Shown here piece by piece: positions 6,572 through 10,695 of a stretch of 10,695 nucleotides of DNA. The notes below the pieces were generated by a model. That model was not told the origin of the DNA. It did no database searches and saw nothing but the letters and a program-made list of their open reading frames with translations. Positions within the stretch are counted from its first letter, which is position 1. Every line of letters starts with the position of its first letter. Position numbers and translations under genes: made by a program. Source of the DNA: JAJFTV01 sp964426355 (lineage in GTDB: Bacteria; Chloroflexota; Anaerolineae; Anaerolineales; Anaerolineaceae). The DNA is taken from assembly GCA_964426355.1 (NCBI GenBank), contig CAYRRA010000155.1, positions 1-10,695 of the forward strand, in the 5' to 3' direction.

Positions 6572-7573
6572 ATGAAAATTCTTGTTGTGGATGATGATGA
6601 GATCGCTCTGGCTATTGCCCGTAAAGTGCTGACCAGTGAAGGGCACAAGGTTGTTTGTGCCGCAGATGGAGTTGAAGCGCTGAAAATTTTGCAGCAAAAC
6701 GAGATCCAGGTTGTCATTTCCGATTGGTCGATGCCCAACCTGGATGGTATTGAGCTCAGCCAGCGCATTCGCAAGGACGCATCGGTGGGTTATATTTACA
6801 TCATCATGGTCACGTCGCGCAGCAGCAAACAAGATTTGCTCACTGGACTTTCGGCTGGAGTGGATGATTTCATCACGAAGCCATTCGAGCCTGCTGAATT
6901 GCTGCTGCGGGTGCGCAACGCCGAACGCATCATTTCATTAGAGACGACCTCTGTAACCTTGTTTAGCCTTGCCAAACTGGCAGAATCAAAAGATTCCGAT
7001 ACCGGCTTTCACCTGGAACGCATCCGATCCTATTGTAGGGTATTGGCGGAGAATATCCTGGCAAACCCGCAAAACAAACTGGATGCCCCTCCACGCTTTG
7101 CGGAACTGCTCTACCGCACCAGCCCACTGCATGATATTGGCAAAGTGGGTATCCCGGACCATATTCTGCTTAAACCCGGCAGCCTGAATGACGAAGAATG
7201 GCAGGTGATGAAGCGTCACACAGAAATTGGGGCACAGACGCTGGATGCTGTGTTACAGCGTTATCCGCATGCCGATTATTTGCGTGTGGGTCGCGACATT
7301 GCCTGGGCGCACCATGAGCGTTGGGATGGGAGCGGTTACCCACGTGGTCTCAAACAGCTTGAAATCCCGCTTTGTGCCCGGATTGTCTCACTGGCAGATG
7401 TGTACGATGCGTTGACGATGAAGCGTGTGTATAAGGCTGCCATGTCGCACGAAGTGGCGCGCGGCATTATCCTTGAAATGGAGGGAAAGCAGTTCGACCC
7501 GATGGTCGTCCGCGCTTTTAGACAACTGGAACCGCAGTTCCTGGAGATCAAGGAAAGCTACCAGGAATCTTAG
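6572..7573 (+). CDS. Response regulator with REC and HD-GYP domains (c-di-GMP phosphodiesterase)
   Basis: This 333-residue cytoplasmic protein starts with a receiver domain (about 1-120): acidic pocket VVDDDE (5-10), phosphoacceptor Asp51 in SDWSMPNLDG, and the conserved Lys in ITKPFEP. A short helix leads into an HD-GYP domain (about 130-325) with DTGFHLERI, the HD pair His187-Asp188 in LHDIGKVGIPD, and HHERWDGSGYP at 247-257. HD-GYP enzymes hydrolyse cyclic di-GMP to pGpG or GMP at a metal centre, and the visible motif residues are all intact. It lies 41 bp after the hybrid kinase with GGAGCAAGGG before the ATG, so it is probably co-transcribed and takes its phosphate from HPt His1293. The gap contains three TTGAG/TTTTGAG repeats of no clear meaning. 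Its TAG stop overlaps the stop of the convergent gene. Confidence 0.92.
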   Translation: MKILVVDDDEIALAIARKVLTSEGHKVVCAADGVEALKILQQNEIQVVISDWSMPNLDGIELSQRIRKDASVGYIYIIMVTSRSSKQDLLTGLSAGVDDFITKPFEPAELLLRVRNAERIISLETTSVTLFSLAKLAESKDSDTGFHLERIRSYCRVLAENILANPQNKLDAPPRFAELLYRTSPLHDIGKVGIPDHILLKPGSLNDEEWQVMKRHTEIGAQTLDAVLQRYPHADYLRVGRDIAWAHHERWDGSGYPRGLKQLEIPLCARIVSLADVYDALTMKRVYKAAMSHEVARGIILEMEGKQFDPMVVRAFRQLEPQFLEIKESYQES

Positions 7574-8514
7574 TTACCCTCCCACTCGTGGGCGGCAGCG
7601 ATGGCGGTTTTCAGGTTATCCCAACTGGTGCCGGCAGGCACGGTGCAGTCGGCGCCGAGGATGAAGCGGTCAGGGGCTTTTTGCAGCACCTCGTGCACTT
7701 CCTTGCGGATGGCTTGCGGGCTGCCTTGTGCGAGCACGCCGAAGCGGTCTAAACCGCCCATGAAGGGGCGTTTGAACATTTCTGCCACTTCTTGAACCGT
7801 CATTTGGCGGTCGACAAGCTGTAAATTGGTGTTGACGATGTGCCCGGGATAGTCGATAAAGGGCGTCAGGTCGCGGTAGGGCAGGCGGTAATCACAGACG
7901 TGCAAAATGTTGAAGATGCAGCCTTTCTCAATTTCATCCATCAAGGCGAGATCGTACGGACGGATGCATTCGTCGAAGAGCGAAGGGTCAGCCAGCCTGC
8001 CTTCCTCGCCGCCCTGGGTGGAGTGGTAGAAGCCGTCCACGCCCAGGCGGATTGCTTCTCTGACAAACCCCAGCATGCTGTCGGTGATGACCTGCATCCC
8101 CTTTTTTACCCTCTCCGGGTTGGTGTGAATATGTTCTAATAACTCAGCTTCACCGGCAATTTTGGTGGCGCACATGAACGGCGAGTAGAGTGTGAGCAGT
8201 ATCAGGGCTTCTTTTTTGGCAGCTTTCACCAACCCCTCGATGGCACTTAGCTGCCCGTCGTAAAAATCGAGACCGAAAAAGGGCATTTTCTCCCAGTCTT
8301 CGGGCTTTTGGATTTCCTCCAGCCGAGGAAAATTGCTTTCGTATTGGATTTTGACAAAATCCATGTCGGTGTAGCGGAAGAACTCAAGGTGTTTATCAAC
8401 GGCTGCCTGCCCGGCATGGTAGGCAGGGTCGAAATGCAGGAAAAAAGCAGCAGGGACGTGCTTTGGCTTTTGGTTCTCATCGAGCAAGCTTAACATATTT
8501 TCACGTTTATTCAT
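7570..8514 (-). CDS. Uroporphyrinogen decarboxylase (URO-D) superfamily protein, methyltransferase-like
   Basis: This 314-residue TIM-barrel-type protein of the URO-D superfamily (COG0407) lacks the arginine-rich N-terminal signature of true HemE, so a heme-synthesis role is unlikely. It has His205-x-Cys207 in ILHVCDY and Cys290 in LGADCTVP. An HxC...C set is the zinc site of corrinoid-dependent methyltransferases such as MtaA, where zinc activates the thiol that accepts a methyl group. I infer a methyl-transfer role, but no corrinoid protein or partner methyltransferase lies in the window, so the substrate is unknown. The start is supported by AAGAGGT at 8525-8519, 4 nt before the ATG. It converges on the HD-GYP gene with a 4-bp overlap, and the stop TAA occupies 7572-7570. 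It appears monocistronic here. Confidence 0.85.
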   Translation of the reverse strand: MNKRENMLSLLDENQKPKHVPAAFFLHFDPAYHAGQAAVDKHLEFFRYTDMDFVKIQYESNFPRLEEIQKPEDWEKMPFFGLDFYDGQLSAIEGLVKAAKKEALILLTLYSPFMCATKIAGEAELLEHIHTNPERVKKGMQVITDSMLGFVREAIRLGVDGFYHSTQGGEEGRLADPSLFDECIRPYDLALMDEIEKGCIFNILHVCDYRLPYRDLTPFIDYPGHIVNTNLQLVDRQMTVQEVAEMFKRPFMGGLDRFGVLAQGSPQAIRKEVHEVLQKAPDRFILGADCTVPAGTSWDNLKTAIAAAHEWEGN

Positions 8515-8550
8515 TTTTACCTCTTGAACTTTTTTGTTATGAAAACTGCG

Positions 8551-8629
8551 CTGGTCTGGTATTTAGCATGGTTCGCCTTATCTTCGCCCTGCCTACGCCC
8601 ATGAGGAATTTCCGGCGAGGTCAGACCAG
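8551..8629. repeat. Inverted repeat in the divergent intergenic region
   Basis: CTGGTCTG (8551-8558) and CAGACCAG (8622-8629) are perfect complements flanking 63 bp. Inside, TCGCC (8573-8577) can pair with GGCGA (8614-8618), and TTCGCC occurs twice (8572-8577 and 8583-8588). The segment lies between two divergent genes and has no supported reading frame. It could be a folded untranslated leader, a small RNA or a decayed mobile or palindromic repeat. Confidence 0.35.
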
Positions 8630-8742
8630 TATTGAATTTGGCTATCCCTTATTGTATCCCGGTTTCTGCCAGGATGGGTTTAAGGTCGTTTTGCGGCTGA
8701 ACGTTATTCGGTTAAGTGCGCTTTCCTCTGCAGCGGCTCGCC

Positions 8743-8751
8743 TGATATAAT
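8743..8751 (+). promoter_or_regulatory. Extended -10 promoter of the nuclease/cyclase genes
   Basis: TGATATAAT at 8743-8751 matches the extended -10 consensus TGnTATAAT exactly. The -35 position (about 8723-8728) is poor, as is usual for this promoter type. Transcription would start near 8758, giving a leader of about 35 nt before the ATG at 8793. Confidence 0.6.
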
Positions 8752-8792
8752 CATTTATATATTATCCAACATTTACATGACAGGAAGCGTAC

Positions 8793-9728
8793 ATGCCCGG
8801 TCGAACGAAAACCTTTTGTTTGTTGATCATCAGCGCATTGGCTTTACTGGCACATGCCTGCACCACAAAACAAACCGCAACAACCGCCACACTGACCACC
8901 GCGGCGACAGTTCAGGCGGAACCTTTACCCGGCGAAACTACATCGCCCGTTCAGCTCCCCTCGGCGCTGCTGCAGCAATTCGATTGCATCCCCGATGATC
9001 ACGAGGTTCAGGTCGGACGCGTCCTTGAGGTGTTTGACGGCGATACGATTTCGGTGAAAATTGGCAGGCTGATCTACAAGGTGCGTTACATCGGTGTAAA
9101 TTCCCCCGAACACGATGAGCCGCCGGGTCAACAGGCTGAAGATTTTAACCGCTCATTGGTAAAGGGTGCCCGGATTTACCTGGTAAAAGATATCACTGAG
9201 ACCGACCAATATAGCCGGTTGCTGCGATATGTTTTTACAGAGGATGCCTTTGTGAACTATGAAATCATCCGCAACGGGTATGCCAACCAGCTCAGTTACG
9301 AGCCGAATACAGCTTGCGCCCGGCTTTTCGCCGAGGCTGAAATCGCAGCTCGGGAAAGCCAACTGGGTATCTGGGGACCGGCAGCGGGCGAGCAGGCGGT
9401 TTACGAGGGCATACAGATCAGCGCCTTGATTTTTCGAGGTGTCAAAGGGGTCAATGAACCGGACGAATATGTGGAGATTTACAACGCCGGCACACAACCG
9501 ATCGACATGGAGGGCTGGTATCTGAAAGACCAGGCTACACACCGGTTCATTTTCCCGGCTTATGTGCTGGAGCCCGGGCAAAGCTGCCGGGTCTATACCA
9601 ACGAAATCCATCCGGATACGGGTGGATTTAGCTTTGAAGAAAGCGGTTCGGGCGTTTGGAACAACGGCGGTGATTGCGCCTTTCTCTTTACGCAAGCCGG
9701 TGTACTGGCTGCCGAAATGTGCTATTGA
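8793..9728 (+). CDS. Thermonuclease (SNase) family lipoprotein with C-terminal lamin-tail domain
   Basis: This 311-residue exported protein begins with a signal peptide: basic residues 4-6, a hydrophobic core 8-20 and a lipobox-like LAHAC ending at Cys23. The lipobox is imperfect, so secretion without a lipid anchor is possible. A Thr/Ala-rich linker leads to an SNase-like domain (about 72-185) that cleaves nucleic acids using calcium. By alignment to staphylococcal nuclease, DGDT (82-85) supplies the Asp pair, Arg98 the R35 equivalent, Glu106 the E43 base and Arg142 the R87 equivalent. The D40 position is Asn103, in RYIGVNSPE. The C-terminal part (about 203-311) has EYVEIYNAGTQPIDMEGWYL, typical of the lamin-tail domain, a beta fold often attached to extracellular nucleases. 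AGGA (8782-8785) lies 7 nt before the ATG. It probably acts outside the cell, perhaps in DNA scavenging. It may share a transcript with the cyclase 46 bp downstream. Confidence 0.9.
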   Translation: MPGRTKTFCLLIISALALLAHACTTKQTATTATLTTAATVQAEPLPGETTSPVQLPSALLQQFDCIPDDHEVQVGRVLEVFDGDTISVKIGRLIYKVRYIGVNSPEHDEPPGQQAEDFNRSLVKGARIYLVKDITETDQYSRLLRYVFTEDAFVNYEIIRNGYANQLSYEPNTACARLFAEAEIAARESQLGIWGPAAGEQAVYEGIQISALIFRGVKGVNEPDEYVEIYNAGTQPIDMEGWYLKDQATHRFIFPAYVLEPGQSCRVYTNEIHPDTGGFSFEESGSGVWNNGGDCAFLFTQAGVLAAEMCY

Positions 9729-9774
9729 TAGTAATTACTCGCATCAATTGAACCGGGTCTTCTATGGAAGTACT

Positions 9775-10665
9775 ATGAACGGAAAATCATCTGAACTGAA
9801 AAAGCACCTGGCAGCGATACTGGAAGAAGGTGGAGACCTTCATCAGTGGGTGCTGGAACTGCGCAGCACGCTGGAAAAGACTCAGGAACCAGAGGAGAGG
9901 ATAAGCCTTTGCGAAATTGCATCTGATGCGTACACCGCGCTTTGTGCAGTCCAGGAAGGGCAGGGCGATCTGACAGCCGCGCTGGCGAGCTGTAGAGCGA
10001 TTCAACAGATGAAGGAAGAAGCATTTCGGCTGAAGCTGGAAGCCCTGGCTGGTGAGCATGATACGCTCGAGCGGCGCTTTAAGGAAGCCAGCCAGCAAAA
10101 AACAGAACTGCTGGAACGTGTGAGCCAGCAAGCCAAACTGTTGCAGCGCCAGGCGCGCGAGGATGTGCTAACTGGTTTACACAACCGGCGCTTCCTGGAC
10201 GAGCAGCTCTGGCTGGAATTTGAGCGCGCCCGGCGAGACCAGCAGCCCTTGTGCGTTTTGATGATTGACATCAACCGTTTTAAGAAAATTAATGACCTTT
10301 TTTCCCACAAGGTGGGTGACGTGGTCTTGCAGAACGTGGGGAAGATTCTGCGCGCTGCCCTGCGGCGCAATGATTTTGCCGCACGCTACGGCGGTGATGA
10401 GTTTGCTGTGTATTTGCCGGAGACAACTGGTGAGGAAGCTGAACGTATTTGTGAGCAAATTCACGCGGCTGTGGCAGCTTTCCCGTGGGGAGAGGAGCAT
10501 CCCAACCTGGAGGTGTCGCTCAGTATTGGCTGGGCGGACAGCCAGGGGAAAGAGGATTACGAAGCTTTGTTGCACGCCGCCGATGAACAGTTGTACCGGG
10601 TCAAAATGGATCGGAATGACCATCCTTCGGGGGGAATTGAAATGCAACCCGGTTTGTCATCCTGA
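9775..10665 (+). CDS. Diguanylate cyclase (GGDEF domain) with helical N-terminus
   Basis: This 296-residue cytoplasmic protein makes cyclic di-GMP from two GTP. The first about 125 residues are helical, probably a TPR-like or coiled-coil sensing or dimerisation region, with a heptad-like stretch at about 80-125. The GGDEF domain (about 130-285) opens with DVLTGLHNRRF, has MIDINRFKKIND, and shows the active-site YGGDEF at 205-210. The inhibitory I-site RxxD (Arg197-Asp200) sits five residues before GGDEF, so product feedback should work. I chose the ATG at 9775, with GGAAG at 9766-9770 just 4 nt upstream; the open frame continues upstream into the nuclease gene but has no good start there. No membrane segment is seen. 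It lies 46 bp behind the nuclease. It could supply the c-di-GMP removed by the HD-GYP protein about 2.2 kb upstream. Its last codons overlap a repeat-like sequence. Confidence 0.92.
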   Translation: MNGKSSELKKHLAAILEEGGDLHQWVLELRSTLEKTQEPEERISLCEIASDAYTALCAVQEGQGDLTAALASCRAIQQMKEEAFRLKLEALAGEHDTLERRFKEASQQKTELLERVSQQAKLLQRQAREDVLTGLHNRRFLDEQLWLEFERARRDQQPLCVLMIDINRFKKINDLFSHKVGDVVLQNVGKILRAALRRNDFAARYGGDEFAVYLPETTGEEAERICEQIHAAVAAFPWGEEHPNLEVSLSIGWADSQGKEDYEALLHAADEQLYRVKMDRNDHPSGGIEMQPGLSS

Positions 10666-10691
10666 ACGGCAGTGAAGGATCACTATTGCCG
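10657..10691. repeat. Dispersed-repeat-like palindromic sequence at the right edge
   Basis: GTCATCCTGAACGGCAGTGA at 10656-10675 followed by AGGATCAC resembles the widespread intergenic repeat GTCATCCTGAGCG...GAAGGATC seen in many bacteria, known for its spurious CHPERSEGS translations. Here one frame indeed reads VCHPERQ. ATCCT (10659-10663) pairs with AGGAT (10676-10680), and CGGCAGTG (10667-10674) with CAC...TGCCG (10681-10691). The TGA stop of the cyclase at 10663-10665 lies inside it. The element probably continues beyond the window. Confidence 0.45.
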
Positions 10692-10695
10692 CTGC

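Noticed and set aside
7581..7592. CCCAC-TC-GTGGG palindrome near the convergent stops
   Set aside because: The stem is short with a 2-nt loop and no T-tract, and lies inside coding sequence; not a credible terminator.
8308..8750. Plus-strand open frames across the start of the URO-D-like gene and the intergenic gap
   Set aside because: They are antisense to the real gene or lack ribosome binding sites and any protein pattern.
9153..9695. 180-residue minus-strand open frame opposite the nuclease gene
   Set aside because: It is antisense to SNase and lamin-tail motifs that are clearly coding on the plus strand, and has no domain pattern of its own.
9562..9774. N-terminal extension of the GGDEF protein into the nuclease gene
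   Set aside because: The extension is an out-of-frame reading of the lamin-tail domain; the ATG at 9775 has its own Shine-Dalgarno.

Overview
The window reads as bacterial chromosome, probably an anaerobic Chloroflexota of the Anaerolineae type. This is an inference from gene content and protein style: a HisKA_7TM hybrid kinase, a URO-D-like protein, a thermonuclease with a lamin-tail domain, the winged-helix/membrane-protein pair, and a GTCATCCTGA-type dispersed repeat at the right edge. No 16S or other marker is present, so taxonomy stays tentative. No rRNA, tRNA, transposase or CRISPR array is visible. Bases 1-139 hold no gene I can support; an upstream gene could end there.

Left block (140-1198): a perfect-consensus promoter (TTGACA, 17 bp, TATAAT) with a large, nearly perfect dyad over its -10 and start region drives two overlapping genes, a six-helix membrane protein and a small winged-helix regulator. 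The regulator is the obvious candidate to bind the dyad.

Centre-left (1199-2459): the most striking item. A peroxiredoxin has an in-frame TGA exactly where the peroxidatic cysteine of the FYPxDFTFVCPTEL motif belongs. The frame continues intact for 149 more codons, and a GC-rich hairpin with a GGUC loop lies 11-27 nt after the TGA, as in bacterial SECIS elements. I call one 234-residue selenoprotein at 1529-2233; ordinary gene calling would split it in two. It also has two strong in-frame Shine-Dalgarno/ATG starts, no resolving cysteine after Sec, its own promoter with a dyad, and a structured leader.

Centre (2460-7573): a 1356-residue hybrid histidine kinase (7TM sensor, PAS, PAS, GAF, HisKA, HATPase, a degenerate receiver lacking its Asp, an intact receiver, HPt) is followed 41 bp later by a receiver plus HD-GYP response regulator. 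Together they look like a phosphorelay controlling c-di-GMP breakdown.

Right block (7570-10695): a URO-D-superfamily protein with a corrinoid-methyltransferase-like zinc motif lies on the minus strand and converges on the HD-GYP gene with a 4-bp overlap. Divergent from it, after a 278-bp gap with an inverted repeat and an extended -10 promoter, come a probable secreted lipoprotein nuclease (SNase plus lamin-tail) and a GGDEF diguanylate cyclase with an intact I-site. The cyclase's last codons run into a dispersed-repeat-like sequence at the window edge. Synthesis and breakdown of c-di-GMP are thus both encoded within about 4 kb.
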